A stretch of DNA of 64,000 bases from Arthrobacter hankyongi (GTDB lineage Bacteria > Actinomycetota > Actinomycetes > Actinomycetales > Micrococcaceae): the NCBI RefSeq assembly GCF_022012395.1, contig NZ_JAKLTQ010000002.1, forward strand, positions 186,001 to 250,000, written 5' to 3'. This document shows positions 53,401 to 63,106 of this stretch, one piece after another. Within the stretch, counting starts at the first letter, position 1; the number at the start of each line of letters is the position of its first letter. The translations under genes were made by a program, and so were the position numbers. A model generated the notes under the pieces. The model worked only from the letters and a program-made list of their open reading frames with translations. It made no database searches and was not told the DNA's origin.

Positions 53401-54855
53401 TTGAATTCAGCAGATTTCCAGTTGGTCAGCGGCGCTGATTTGTCCTTCTCCGGCGTCGTCAACGTGTATAATCCGGCCCGGATCGACGAAGCCGTCGGAA
53501 CCATTCCCCGCATGGCCGGCGGGGACGTCGATAAAGTCGTGCAGGCCGCCCACCGCGCCCAGCCGGGCTGGGCGGCGCTGTCTCCAGTGGAACGGTACGA
53601 GCGGATCGCCCAGGCCCTGGCTGCCATCGACATGGCCGGTGCCGATGAACTGCTCACCCGCGAACACGGCAAGGTCCGGGCCGATGCGGCCCGGGAACTG
53701 AAATATCTGGACTATCCCGTCAAGTTCCTCCAGACCCACCTGCAGTGGCTCGCCGAAGGGGAGGACCTCGGCGACAACGGAATGCACCACACGAAGGTCT
53801 ACCGTGCCCCGTACGGCGTCGTGGGCCTGCTCACCCCGTGGAATGTGCCGATCGGCATGGGCATCATCACTATCGCCCCGGCACTGCTGGCCGGCAACTC
53901 CGTCATTGCACACGTGCCGGTCACGGCTCCGCTGACGGTTCTGAGGATCTTCGGGCAGCTGGCCGCCGCCCTGCCAAAGGGCGTGCTGTCGCTGATCTCC
54001 TCGCCGGACACCGCCGTGGCACAGGCTCTGGTGGAGCATCCCCTGGTACGGAACGTGCACTTCACCGGAAGTACCCCCATCGGGGCACTGGTGGCCAAGG
54101 AAGCCGCCGACACAATGACCACCGTCACCCTCGAACTGGGCGGCAACGACCCCGCCGTGGTGCTGGACGACGCCTTGGACGATGCCGCCATCTATGGCCG
54201 GTTCATTGCCGCCGCGTTCCCGTTCGGCGGACAGGCCTGCATCGCGCTGAAGCGCCTGTACGTTCCGAAGGCGCGGGTGGGCGAGGTCGTCGAAGGCCTG
54301 GGCGCAGCTCTAACCAACACCGTCGTGGGCGACGGACTGGACCCGGCCACGACCATGGGGCCGCTCCACACGGCCGTCATCCGGGACAACGTCAAGCGTC
54401 TACTCGAGGAGGCCCGCGCTGCCGGCGGCACCGTCCAGGAATACGGCATGCTCGCCTCGGACCCGGACAAGGGCTATTTCATGCTGCCGGCCGTAGTCAG
54501 CGGCCTGGAGAACTCTGCCTCTGTGGTGGCCGAGGAGCAGTTCGGCCCCGTGCTGCCGGTGATCGGCTACGACTCGGTGGACGAGGCCATCGCCATGGCC
54601 AACGACTCCGAGTACGGACTGGGCAGCTCGGTCTGGTCCGCAGACGTCGAGTACGCGGCACGCGTCGCCGGCCGGATCGACGCTGGCATGACTTGGATCA
54701 ACGCCCACGGCGGGGCCGGCGTTGACGGCCGGGCACCCTGGGGCGGCGTGAAACTCAGCGGTACCGGCCGCGGCGGCGCCAACCGGGCCGGGCTGGAGGG
54801 CTTCACCGAAGCCCATGCGGTCATCATGCCCGGCTCGGGCGTCCGCGGGGCGTGA
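53401..54855 (+). CDS. NAD(P)+-dependent aldehyde dehydrogenase
   Basis: 484 residues from a TTG at 53401 with AGGA upstream; this start gives the usual family length. PYGVVGLLTPWNVPIGMGII, VHFTGSTPIGALVAKEAADT, LELGGNDPAVVLDD (catalytic Glu) and FGGQACIALKRLYV (catalytic Cys) are present. It oxidises an aldehyde to the acid. The likely substrate is an aldehyde produced by the alcohol dehydrogenase at the other end of this operon (inference). It is the first gene of the long rightward operon. Confidence 0.9.
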   Translation: MNSADFQLVSGADLSFSGVVNVYNPARIDEAVGTIPRMAGGDVDKVVQAAHRAQPGWAALSPVERYERIAQALAAIDMAGADELLTREHGKVRADAARELKYLDYPVKFLQTHLQWLAEGEDLGDNGMHHTKVYRAPYGVVGLLTPWNVPIGMGIITIAPALLAGNSVIAHVPVTAPLTVLRIFGQLAAALPKGVLSLISSPDTAVAQALVEHPLVRNVHFTGSTPIGALVAKEAADTMTTVTLELGGNDPAVVLDDALDDAAIYGRFIAAAFPFGGQACIALKRLYVPKARVGEVVEGLGAALTNTVVGDGLDPATTMGPLHTAVIRDNVKRLLEEARAAGGTVQEYGMLASDPDKGYFMLPAVVSGLENSASVVAEEQFGPVLPVIGYDSVDEAIAMANDSEYGLGSSVWSADVEYAARVAGRIDAGMTWINAHGGAGVDGRAPWGGVKLSGTGRGGANRAGLEGFTEAHAVIMPGSGVRGA

Positions 54856-54963
54856 TGCTATCCATCCTGCCCCCGGCGCCGGGCCGGGGGTACACAACCC
54901 ACACGGTGCGCCGCCCGGTCCCGGGGCCGGGCAGTGCACCCTGCCGACAGCGAAGGACTCTGC

Positions 54964-55797
54964 ATGTCTGAGGTTTCGAACAACGCCAGTACTGCCTACG
55001 ATTCCGTTGACTACGTCAAGAAACTGGATCTGGGCGGCAGGGGCGTCGTGGTGCTCGGTGCCGGCCAAGGCATCGGCGGTGCGGTCGCCGATGCAGTGTC
55101 GCAGGCCGGCGGCCGGGTGCTGTGCGTAGACATTGACGCCGAGCAGGCCCGCCGGACCGCGGAACGCAGCGGCGGGGAAGGCTTGGCGGCGGACGTGACC
55201 GACCGCGCCGCCATGGAAGCGGTCTTCCAGCGCGCCGAAGAGTGGTTCGGTGATGATTTTTACGGCATCGTCGACGTCGTCGGCGTTACCGTCCCGCAAC
55301 TGCTGGCCGATACCGATGAAGACTCCATCCAGCGCCAGTTCGATCTGGTTCTGCGGCATGCCCTGTTGATGACCCAGATCGGGATTCCCAAGCTGGCCCG
55401 TCGCGGCCGCGGCAGCGTGGTTTACATCGGTTCGTTGGCTGGGGTGGCGAGCACGAAGCGCCTGGGCCTCTACGGTGCGGCCAAAGCCGCCGTCCACCAA
55501 CTCTCCGCTGCCGCGGCCCACGAGTTCGGCCCGGCCGGCGTGCGCGTGAACACCGTAGTTCCCGGCCGCATCCTTGCCTCCGGCGGCGACCCCAACCCGA
55601 ATCCCGATGCCCTGCGCCCGGTCGAACTGGCCGTCCCGCTAGGCCGTGGCGGACACCCGGACGACATCGCCTCCGCCACACTCTTCCTGCTCTCCGACCT
55701 GGCCGGCTACATCTCCGGCGTCCAGATTCCGGTCGACGGTGGGATCAGCGTCGTCACCCCGCTGCCGAGCACCCAGCCGGCCAACCGCCAGGGCTAG
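54964..55797 (+). CDS. Short-chain dehydrogenase/reductase
   Basis: 277 residues. The nucleotide loop is GAGQGIGG at 33-40, Asp56 (CVDID) points to NAD+ preference, and the active site is Ser157, Tyr170 and Lys174. GAAGGA lies before the ATG at 54964. It would oxidise a secondary alcohol, possibly the hydroxyl placed by the P450 or Rieske enzyme (inference). It lies 108 bases after the aldehyde dehydrogenase and 59 before the P450. Confidence 0.92.
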   Translation: MSEVSNNASTAYDSVDYVKKLDLGGRGVVVLGAGQGIGGAVADAVSQAGGRVLCVDIDAEQARRTAERSGGEGLAADVTDRAAMEAVFQRAEEWFGDDFYGIVDVVGVTVPQLLADTDEDSIQRQFDLVLRHALLMTQIGIPKLARRGRGSVVYIGSLAGVASTKRLGLYGAAKAAVHQLSAAAAHEFGPAGVRVNTVVPGRILASGGDPNPNPDALRPVELAVPLGRGGHPDDIASATLFLLSDLAGYISGVQIPVDGGISVVTPLPSTQPANRQG

Positions 55798-55856
55798 CCC
55801 CGAGCGCACTTCCAGCACGTGCACGTTCCAACCTCGTCCGATACAAAGGAGTTCCA

Positions 55857-57053
55857 ATGACGGAAGCCACGAAGAGCCCGGTACTGGATATTGTCAAGGT
55901 CAATTCGGACCATGGCCACGCCCAGGCCTACGCCGAGCTGCGCGAACACGGACCGGTGGTTCGCGGTGAGGCCTTCGGCGGCTACTGGGCGGTGGTCAGC
56001 TACGACGCCATCCGGCGGGCAGCCAACGACGTGGGCAACTTGTGCTCGGGCCAGGGCTCGACCATCCCGGCTCTGGGCACCGCCTTCCGGCCCATCCCGG
56101 TTGAGGTCGATCCGCCGGACCACCGCAAGTACCGGCAGCTGCTGGTTCCCGTCTTGCGTCCGGAGAAGGTCGCGGAATGGGAAGACCTGATCCGCAGGGA
56201 AACTGACATCGCCATCGACCGCTTCATCGAGGCCGGATCGGCCGACCTGATGGAGATCGCACGCTACGTCCCGCCGGCGGTCATTGCCTTCATTCTTGGC
56301 GTGTCCGACGAAGGCCCGACCATGGTCAAGCTCACCGCGGACCTGAACAACGCTGCCACGGCCGGCGATCCCGAGGCCAAGAAGGCGGCCAATATGGCGT
56401 TGTTCCAGTTCGTGGACCAGATCGTGACGGACGCCGAGGGCACCGACCGCGATGACATGCTGGGCATGATCGCCAACGCACAGATCGACGGCGCGCCGAT
56501 CGGGCACATGAAGGCGGTCGCCATGGCCGTCACGGTGGTGATCGCGGGCCAGGAAACCACCGTCAACGGCATCTCCAGCGCGCTGTGGCTGGTGGCAGCG
56601 CACCAGGAAGTCAAGCAGCGCCTGATCGAGAACCCGGAGTTGATCCCCAATGCGGTGGAGGAATCCCTGCGGCTGGAGACCCCGGTGCAGATGATGGGCC
56701 GGACCGCGACCACCGACATTGAACTCGAAGGCGTCCGGATCACGGAGGGCGAGCGTGTCGGCCTGGCCTGGGGTGCGGCGAACGTTGACCCGGCGAAGTT
56801 CGAGGACCCGGAAAAGTTCAACATCGACCGTCCAAACAACCCGCATGTGGCCTTCGGTCACGGCATCCACCGGTGCGCCGGCGAGCACTTGGCCCGTGCC
56901 GAAATGCGCATCGCCCTTGAGCAGGTCTTGGCCCGGATGCCTGACTACCGATTGGCCGGCGAGGTCGAGCTGGGCACCAGCGGCGCGATGAACCGCGGCG
57001 CCCACTCCGTTCCCGTCACCTTTACCCCGGGCGCCCGGGCATACCAGAACTGA
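55857..57053 (+). CDS. Cytochrome P450
   Basis: 398 residues, soluble bacterial class I type. I-helix A230-G-Q-E-T-T, K-helix E269-S-L-R272, and the haem loop FGHGIHRCAGEHLARAE with Cys340 as ligand. AAAGGAG precedes the ATG. It hydroxylates an organic substrate with O2 and two electrons from a ferredoxin; no dedicated ferredoxin or reductase is next to it. The nearest ferredoxin is the 7Fe protein at 47970. P450s of this form act on terpenes, fatty acids and steroids. Confidence 0.95.
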   Translation: MTEATKSPVLDIVKVNSDHGHAQAYAELREHGPVVRGEAFGGYWAVVSYDAIRRAANDVGNLCSGQGSTIPALGTAFRPIPVEVDPPDHRKYRQLLVPVLRPEKVAEWEDLIRRETDIAIDRFIEAGSADLMEIARYVPPAVIAFILGVSDEGPTMVKLTADLNNAATAGDPEAKKAANMALFQFVDQIVTDAEGTDRDDMLGMIANAQIDGAPIGHMKAVAMAVTVVIAGQETTVNGISSALWLVAAHQEVKQRLIENPELIPNAVEESLRLETPVQMMGRTATTDIELEGVRITEGERVGLAWGAANVDPAKFEDPEKFNIDRPNNPHVAFGHGIHRCAGEHLARAEMRIALEQVLARMPDYRLAGEVELGTSGAMNRGAHSVPVTFTPGARAYQN

Positions 57054-57079
57054 ACGCCGATCCGATCTGGAGAAAATCC

Positions 57080-58216
57080 ATGCTGACCAGCCTTGATGAG
57101 TCCCTGTACCACCAGTCCCCGCTGCTGTTCCAGCAGGCAGCCGTCACCGACCACCGCTTCTACGATCGCTACGCGTACACCACCATGGCTCCGGACGGTT
57201 CGGCTGCCCTGCTCACCGGCATGGGGGTCTACAAGAACCTCAATGTGATGGACGGCTTCGTCACTACCCAGGCAGGCCAGTCCGTGCAGCGGAATATCCG
57301 CATCTCCCGTCCGCTGCGTCCCATCGTGGAACCTCTGACGCTGGGCCCGATGCGCACCGAGTTCCCGGTAGCGTTCCAGGAAACCCGGATGATCTGCGAG
57401 CCGAACGAGTACGGTGACGCGTTTGACCTGACCTTCCGCCCGGTCTTCACCAGGCTGGAGAACCCGCATTACGGCGAAACTGACGGCCGTGTGACCCAGG
57501 ACTACCGCCGCTTCAGCCAGGTCGGCTGGACCAGCGGCACCCTGGTGGTGGACGGCCAGGAGCACACCCTCGACAAGTGGTTCGGCTGGCGCGACCACTC
57601 CTGGGGCGTGCGTCCGGGCGTCGGCGGCTTCGAACCGTTTACCGGCACGCGCAACCGCGGCGGTATTCCGTCGGCCAGCCGGGGCGGCGGCCTGGGCATC
57701 CTGCTGGTGTACGTGGCGTTCGCGACCGACAGCTACTCCGGATTCTTCTTCACCATCGAGGACGAGAACGGCAAGCGCATCTACCTCGACGGCGCCATGC
57801 AGGTCAATGGCGAGGAACCCTCGGAGATTGTCGATGGCTCCCATGAGATCAAGTTCATCCCCGGCACCCGTCTGTACAGCACCATGAGCATCCAGGCCAA
57901 GACCGCCGACGGGCAGGTCTGGGACCTGGACGTGGAGGCCATCGGCAGGGCCTGGGTCTACCGCGGCACCGGCTACGACCACGGCTGGAACGACACCAAG
58001 GGTCTGGGAGCCTGGCGCGGCGACGAGCTGACGGTGGAGACGGATGTCTACGGTGTGGGCGACGTCGAGGAGACCGTCATGCCCGACGGCGGCCGGATCC
58101 GGCCCATCCACCGCGAGCAGCCGGTGCGCGTGCGGGTACGCGGCGAGGAAGGCAACGGGCACTCGCCGCTGTTCGTCGTCGGCCCGAACCGCGTCTACGG
58201 GCTGGAGGAGCGGTGA
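57080..58216 (+). CDS. Lipocalin-like (AttH/CrtC-type) protein with RDHS motif, copy 1
   Basis: 378 residues without signal peptide. The pattern is beta-rich in two halves. The centre reads Q-V-x4-G-T-L-x3-G-x5-D-K-x2-G-W-R171-D-H-S-W-G-V-R, which matches the 62076 protein at the same spacing. This motif is seen in CrtC/AttH-like and tocopherol-cyclase-like proteins of unknown reaction, some of which hydrate double bonds or bind hydrophobic terpenoids. It is 26 bases after the P450 and overlaps the kinase gene by four bases (GTGA). It may bind or hydrate the pathway intermediate; this is speculative. Confidence 0.72.
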   Translation: MLTSLDESLYHQSPLLFQQAAVTDHRFYDRYAYTTMAPDGSAALLTGMGVYKNLNVMDGFVTTQAGQSVQRNIRISRPLRPIVEPLTLGPMRTEFPVAFQETRMICEPNEYGDAFDLTFRPVFTRLENPHYGETDGRVTQDYRRFSQVGWTSGTLVVDGQEHTLDKWFGWRDHSWGVRPGVGGFEPFTGTRNRGGIPSASRGGGLGILLVYVAFATDSYSGFFFTIEDENGKRIYLDGAMQVNGEEPSEIVDGSHEIKFIPGTRLYSTMSIQAKTADGQVWDLDVEAIGRAWVYRGTGYDHGWNDTKGLGAWRGDELTVETDVYGVGDVEETVMPDGGRIRPIHREQPVRVRVRGEEGNGHSPLFVVGPNRVYGLEER

Positions 58217-59679
58217 GCCTGGCGGCGGACCGCTCCGCCTGGGCCAAGACCCGTGCCCTGCCCAAGGGGCGCGCACTCCAGCTGGTGCGGCAGGCGGCCA
58301 CCGGAGTGTACGACCCGGATACCGCCAACGCCGAGCGCAGGCGGATGGCGATGCGGCTGGACCAGGCCTTGGTGCGGCTGATTACCACCGAGAGCCGGCT
58401 GCCGCAGATCGAAGCCGAGTTCTCGGCCCGGCATGAGGCCAACCTTGGCCGTGCCCGCAACCTGCTTGGCGGGGTGGACGGGCCGGACGCTCCCACGGCA
58501 GGCGAAGCGGTCAGCAACGCCGTGCGGTCCCTCGGCGAAAGTCTTCGGGACTGTCCGGAGACCGAGTCCGCAGGAATTTGGAACCTGCTGCGCGATATCG
58601 CCGCCACGGACAAGGCCGGACGCCAGGCCCTCGAGCAGGCCATCGCCGAGACCCGGGATGCCCCGCACCCTGGTGCCGCCAACACTCCGGCTGGAACTCC
58701 GCTGGATGCGGCTGCCCTCGACGCCTATCTCGGCACATGGGTCTGGGACGGACCCCGGCCAAAGGTTGCCGGAGTCGAAGCTCTTGTGGGCGGACAATCC
58801 AAATCAACGTTCCTTGTCGACATTGAACCCGGGAGCGGGCCGGCGGGATGGCGCGATGGGGTCGTTGTCCGTATGGACACGGGTAATTTCGACTTTTCCG
58901 TGACGGAGGAGTACCCGCTGCTGGAGCGGTTGTTTGAGGCAGGCATCAGTGTGCCCGAACCACTGCTCCTCGAACCTCGGGGAGATGTTTTCGGGCAGCC
59001 ATTCCTGATCACCCGCCGACTCGCCGGCGCGGCCCCGGGCATGCTCATCGACACCGCCGGTGCGACGCCGGAGGCCGCGCTGGCCCTGGCCGAGGCACTC
59101 GGACGGCTGCATTCGGTGCCCGTGGCGGACCTGGTCGATTCGCCGCCTGCCGACCTGCCGGAGATCGTCGAAGCCGCCCGCGCCAACTATGAGCAGTCCT
59201 GGCGCAGCTCCTCGCTGCCGCCCTCGGTCGCCGTCGAGTTGGGACATGTGTGGATCCGCGAGAACGTGCACAAGCTCACCGCGAAGCCCTGTCTGGTGCA
59301 TGGGGACGCGGGCCTGCACAACATCCTGCTCGATGAAGGGCAGCTGACCGGAATGCTGGATTGGGAGTTCGCGCATGTGGGCGACCCGGCCGAGGACCTG
59401 GCGTACTGCCGGCCCGCTGTGGAGCGGTTAGTGCCCTGGGAGCAGTTCATGGAGCGCTACCGCGACAGCGGCGGACCGGAAATCTCCGCGGACCGCCTGG
59501 CCTTCTTCGGTGTCTGGTGCCAGTTGAAGAACTCGGCACTGGCCGCCGGAGTCCTGCGCGATGTCGCGGCGGGCAAGATCAACAACATCGACATGCTCGT
59601 GACCGCGATCGACACCCATGCCCGCTTCGAAGCGATGCTGTCCCAGCACCTCGATGCCCTGATTTCCGCAGGACACTAG
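58213..59679 (+). CDS. APH-fold small-molecule kinase with N-terminal helical domain, copy 1
   Basis: 488 residues. Residues 1-155 are an all-helical extension (DUF6285-like by appearance); the kinase follows with GGQSKSTF (193-200) as the ATP loop, H363-G-D365-x4-N370 as the catalytic loop and D383-W-E as the metal site. It belongs with the phosphotransferases that include the kinase domain of ACAD10/11 and LvaA, which phosphorylate hydroxyacyl-CoAs so that the hydroxyl can leave. A similar use here is inference. The GTG start overlaps the previous stop. Confidence 0.88.
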   Translation: MSLAADRSAWAKTRALPKGRALQLVRQAATGVYDPDTANAERRRMAMRLDQALVRLITTESRLPQIEAEFSARHEANLGRARNLLGGVDGPDAPTAGEAVSNAVRSLGESLRDCPETESAGIWNLLRDIAATDKAGRQALEQAIAETRDAPHPGAANTPAGTPLDAAALDAYLGTWVWDGPRPKVAGVEALVGGQSKSTFLVDIEPGSGPAGWRDGVVVRMDTGNFDFSVTEEYPLLERLFEAGISVPEPLLLEPRGDVFGQPFLITRRLAGAAPGMLIDTAGATPEAALALAEALGRLHSVPVADLVDSPPADLPEIVEAARANYEQSWRSSSLPPSVAVELGHVWIRENVHKLTAKPCLVHGDAGLHNILLDEGQLTGMLDWEFAHVGDPAEDLAYCRPAVERLVPWEQFMERYRDSGGPEISADRLAFFGVWCQLKNSALAAGVLRDVAAGKINNIDMLVTAIDTHARFEAMLSQHLDALISAGH

Positions 59680-59708
59680 CCGGACACCACGGCTGACCAG
59701 AAGGGACG

Positions 59709-60905
59709 ATGTCAATGACGACAACGCCATTCCGTTTTGTTTTCGCCCCCGGAGAGGTTCAACGGCTCCGGCAGCGCATCGACCTGACGCGCTGGCCCGA
59801 GCCCTTTGAGGCGCCGGACTGGTCCTACGGCACCGACCCGGACTACCTGAGGGAACTGGTCGCGTACTGGCGGGACGGCTTCGACTTCGCCGCCGCCGAA
59901 GAGCGGTTGAACGCGTTGCCGAACTTCCGCACCGAAATTGACAGGTTGCCGGTCCACCACATCCACCTGCGGGCGGAGGATGCGGACGCCGTGCCCGTCC
60001 TGCTGCTGCACGGCTGGCCCGGTTCGGTAGTCGAGTTCCTGGACGTCATTCCGCGTCTGGCCCGGCCCCGGGAAGCAGGCGAAGAAGCCGCGGCGTTCCA
60101 CGTCGTCGCCCCCTCACTGCAGGGCTATGCCGGTTCGCCGGGCGCTTCCAGGCCCGGGATGTCTCCCAGAACTATCGCCGGGCGGCTGGCGCGGCTGATG
60201 GAGGAACTGGGGTACGACCGCTACGTGGTGCAGGGCGGGGACTGGGGGAGCCTGGTCGGCTCGCACCTGGCGGCCCTGCATCCGGACCGGGTCATCGGCC
60301 TGCACCTGAGCATCGCCCAGCCGGTCCCGCCGGCGGACCTGGCGGACCCGCTCGCGGTGGTCGCCGAGCACGAGAAGCCATGGCTGGCGGCCAACGCAGT
60401 GCACGCGGCCGAGGGGCTGGGCTACTACGCCATCCAGAAGACACGCCCGCAGACCCTGGCCTACGCGCTGACCGACTCGCCGGTGGGCTGGTGCGCCTGG
60501 GTGCTGGACAAATTCCATACCTGGACCGACTGCGAGCGCGGCGGCGTCCGGGACCTGCGCAACGCCGTCTCCTGGGATGCCTTCCTGACCAACCTCTCGC
60601 TGTACTGGTTCACCGGCACCATCGGGTCCTCGATCCGGCTCTACCGTGAGCAGTTCCTGGCCGAGCAGCGCGGCGAAGGCACGCCGGGGCCGATCACCGT
60701 GCCGGCCGGCGTCGGGATCTACCCGGCGGAAATTGTGAGGTCGCCGCGGGCCTGGATGGAACGCCGACTGCCGGTGCGGCACTGGCACGAAGCGCCAGCC
60801 GGCGGGCACTTTGCGGCGCTGGAACAGCCTCGGCTCTTCATCGACGACCTCCGGGCCTTCCGGAACTCGCTGGCAGCCGTTGAAGCCGGCCCGCAGCCTG
60901 CCTAA
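59709..60905 (+). CDS. Epoxide hydrolase (microsomal/juvenile-hormone type)
   Basis: 398 residues. N-terminal EH_N domain, then the oxyanion motif HGWPGS (101-106), nucleophile Asp178 (GGDWGS) and the His in PAGGHFAALEQP near 362. It opens an epoxide to a diol through an ester intermediate. AGAAGGGACG precedes the ATG. In this operon the epoxide could come from the P450 acting on an alkene (inference). Confidence 0.93.
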   Translation: MSMTTTPFRFVFAPGEVQRLRQRIDLTRWPEPFEAPDWSYGTDPDYLRELVAYWRDGFDFAAAEERLNALPNFRTEIDRLPVHHIHLRAEDADAVPVLLLHGWPGSVVEFLDVIPRLARPREAGEEAAAFHVVAPSLQGYAGSPGASRPGMSPRTIAGRLARLMEELGYDRYVVQGGDWGSLVGSHLAALHPDRVIGLHLSIAQPVPPADLADPLAVVAEHEKPWLAANAVHAAEGLGYYAIQKTRPQTLAYALTDSPVGWCAWVLDKFHTWTDCERGGVRDLRNAVSWDAFLTNLSLYWFTGTIGSSIRLYREQFLAEQRGEGTPGPITVPAGVGIYPAEIVRSPRAWMERRLPVRHWHEAPAGGHFAALEQPRLFIDDLRAFRNSLAAVEAGPQPA

Positions 60906-60965
60906 TCCCTCCACCGTCCCGTCCATCCAAGGTTTACCGACGCCTACCTTTAAGAAGGGGAAGCC

Positions 60966-62066
60966 ATGCTTACCACCGCCGCGGTGTGCCACGCGCCGCA
61001 CCAGTCCTTCAAGTTCGAGGACATCGAGCTTGCCGAGCCGCAGGGCACCGAGGTGCTGGTGCGGATCACAGCCTCGGGCATCTGCCATACGGACATCTCC
61101 GTGCAGCAAGGCAAGATCCCGTTCTCCCTGCCCGGCGTCGTCGGCCACGAAGGCGCCGGCATCGTCGAGGCCGTGGGCAGAGGGGTGACCAGTGTCCGCC
61201 CCGGCGACAAAGTCCTGTTGATCTCCCCCTCCTGCGGCGGCTGCGGTCCGTGCACCACCGGCCACCCGGCACTGTGCGAGAAACCGGCGCTGCGCTGGTC
61301 CGGGGTCCGCAACGACGGCTCGCCCGTGGCCACCCTGCAGGGACAGGCCCTGGGCATGCGCTTCCTGGGCCAGTCCTCGTTCAGCACCCATGCCCTGGTC
61401 GAGGAGCGCACCGTGCTGGCCGCGCCGGAGGACATCCCGGCCGAGACCTTGGCCCCGTTCGGCTGCGGCGTGGTCACCGGGGCCGGTGCGGTACTGAACG
61501 TGCTGCAGCCCAGATCCAACCAGTCCGTGGTGGTCCTCGGGGCGGGCGCCGTCGGCCTCTCGGCGGTCATAGCGGCGGCACTAACCCCGGCAACCAAGGT
61601 CATCGCCGTGGACATGGTGCCTGAGCGGCTGGCCCTGGCCCGCGAACTGGGAGCCACGGACACCATCAACGGGGCCGAAACCGGGGATCTGACGGCTGCC
61701 ATCAAGGAAGCCGCCGGCGGCGGAGCCGACCACATCGTGGAGACCACAGCGAACATCAAGGTCCTCGAGGCAGCGCTCGCGGCCCTGTCCCGCGGCGGGT
61801 CCATGGGCCTGGTGGGGGCACCCGGCGGCGGCGAGGCCGCCACCCTGCCGGTGGTCCCCTTCATCTCCGGGGCCAAGAACCTGCGCGGCGTGGTCATGGG
61901 TGACGGCACCCCGGCGTTCCTGCAGGCGCTGATGGAACTGTACCGGCAGGGCCGGTTCCCGGTGGACAAGCTGATCCGTACCTATCCGTTCGAGCAGATC
62001 GAACAGGCCATGGCTGATGCCTCCAGCGGCAAAGTCATCAAGCCCGTGCTGACCTTCAACCCGTAA
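60966..62066 (+). CDS. Zinc-dependent alcohol dehydrogenase (NAD+, MDR family)
   Basis: 366 residues. Catalytic zinc ligands Cys40, His61/Glu62 and Cys167; structural zinc Cys90, 93, 96 and 104 (CGGCGPCTTGHPALC). The NAD fold has VVVLGAGAVGLSAV and Asp at VIAVDMV. It is closest in form to aryl- or perillyl-alcohol dehydrogenases. It oxidises a primary alcohol, and the aldehyde could go to the dehydrogenase at the start of the operon. GGGGAAGCC precedes the ATG. Confidence 0.94.
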   Translation: MLTTAAVCHAPHQSFKFEDIELAEPQGTEVLVRITASGICHTDISVQQGKIPFSLPGVVGHEGAGIVEAVGRGVTSVRPGDKVLLISPSCGGCGPCTTGHPALCEKPALRWSGVRNDGSPVATLQGQALGMRFLGQSSFSTHALVEERTVLAAPEDIPAETLAPFGCGVVTGAGAVLNVLQPRSNQSVVVLGAGAVGLSAVIAAALTPATKVIAVDMVPERLALARELGATDTINGAETGDLTAAIKEAAGGGADHIVETTANIKVLEAALAALSRGGSMGLVGAPGGGEAATLPVVPFISGAKNLRGVVMGDGTPAFLQALMELYRQGRFPVDKLIRTYPFEQIEQAMADASSGKVIKPVLTFNP

Positions 62067-62075
62067 GGAGCCCCC

Positions 62076-63086
62076 GTGCTGACCAAGGAAACCAATTTCA
62101 ACCCCACCGGAATCGACCCCATCGACGAACTCCCGCTGGCGCAGCCGCCGGAAGAGGACCTGTGGGCGGAGAACTTCTGCTATCAGGCCTGGGACCGGGA
62201 ACAGGACCTCGGCGTCTGGGTCCACATCGCCCGCATGCCCTACGACAAGTCGATCTGGCGGGAAACGGTCATCGTCTTCCTGCCGGACAACCGCTACTTC
62301 CTGTCCCGGGCCTTCGCCCGCGGGGCCCACGAGGCCGGTCCCGGCTCCGCCGGCATCAAGCTCAGCTGCATCGAGCCTTTCCGCCGCTTCCGGCTGCAGT
62401 TCGACGGCGTCGGCCGGTACGTGACCCAGGCCGACGTCGAGGACGGCGCCCTGCGCGACGGACTGGCCCAGCCGTTCCAGCTGGACCTGCAGTTCGACGC
62501 CGCCGCGCCGCTGTGGGACATGAGCGCGCATTTGAAGAACCAGCACTTCGCCACCATGCACCATGAGCAGACCTGCCTGGCCACGGGCACCATCCATGCC
62601 CGGGGGGAGACCTTCATCATGGAGAAGGCCGGTGCCATGCGGGACCACTCGCGCGGTCCCCGCGACTTCTCCAAGCTCAACAGCCACATCTGGTTCAACG
62701 CCGTCTTCCCCAGCGGCAAGTCCTTTAACGTACTGGCGAACTATGAACGCAAGACCGGCAACTCGATCGCCCGCGGCTTCGTCAGCGACGGCACGACTTT
62801 CCATGATTTCGCCATGGAGCCGTCCTTCCTGAAGGATCCCGACAAGCCGTTCGAGATCGAGAACCTGAAGCTATCCAACGCGGAATCGACATTTGAGATC
62901 GGCATCGAGGTCCTGCGCGTGCTGCCCATGGCCATGCGCATTCCCAATGACCTGGTGCTGGGCAAGGAAGCCGCCGGGGACGGGCGGGGCAACCGGCTAT
63001 ACGAAGGCCGGGCCCGCTACACCTGGGACGGCGAGGAAGCCTACGGGCATATCGAGCGCAGCTGTCCGCTGGTGCCGGAAGCCTGA
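62076..63086 (+). CDS. Lipocalin-like (AttH/CrtC-type) protein with RDHS motif, copy 2
   Basis: 336 residues from a GTG at 62076 with AAGGAG upstream, nine bases after the alcohol dehydrogenase. The central block Q-T-x4-G-T-I-x3-G-x5-E-K-x2-A-M-R189-D-H-S-R-G-P-R lines up with copy 1. Outside this block the two copies differ strongly, so they are old paralogues, not a recent duplication. It is again followed directly by an APH-fold kinase, which repeats the order of copy 1. Confidence 0.72.
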   Translation: MLTKETNFNPTGIDPIDELPLAQPPEEDLWAENFCYQAWDREQDLGVWVHIARMPYDKSIWRETVIVFLPDNRYFLSRAFARGAHEAGPGSAGIKLSCIEPFRRFRLQFDGVGRYVTQADVEDGALRDGLAQPFQLDLQFDAAAPLWDMSAHLKNQHFATMHHEQTCLATGTIHARGETFIMEKAGAMRDHSRGPRDFSKLNSHIWFNAVFPSGKSFNVLANYERKTGNSIARGFVSDGTTFHDFAMEPSFLKDPDKPFEIENLKLSNAESTFEIGIEVLRVLPMAMRIPNDLVLGKEAAGDGRGNRLYEGRARYTWDGEEAYGHIERSCPLVPEA

Positions 63087-63106
63087 GGGGAAGCCGAGGA
63101 GGAACC

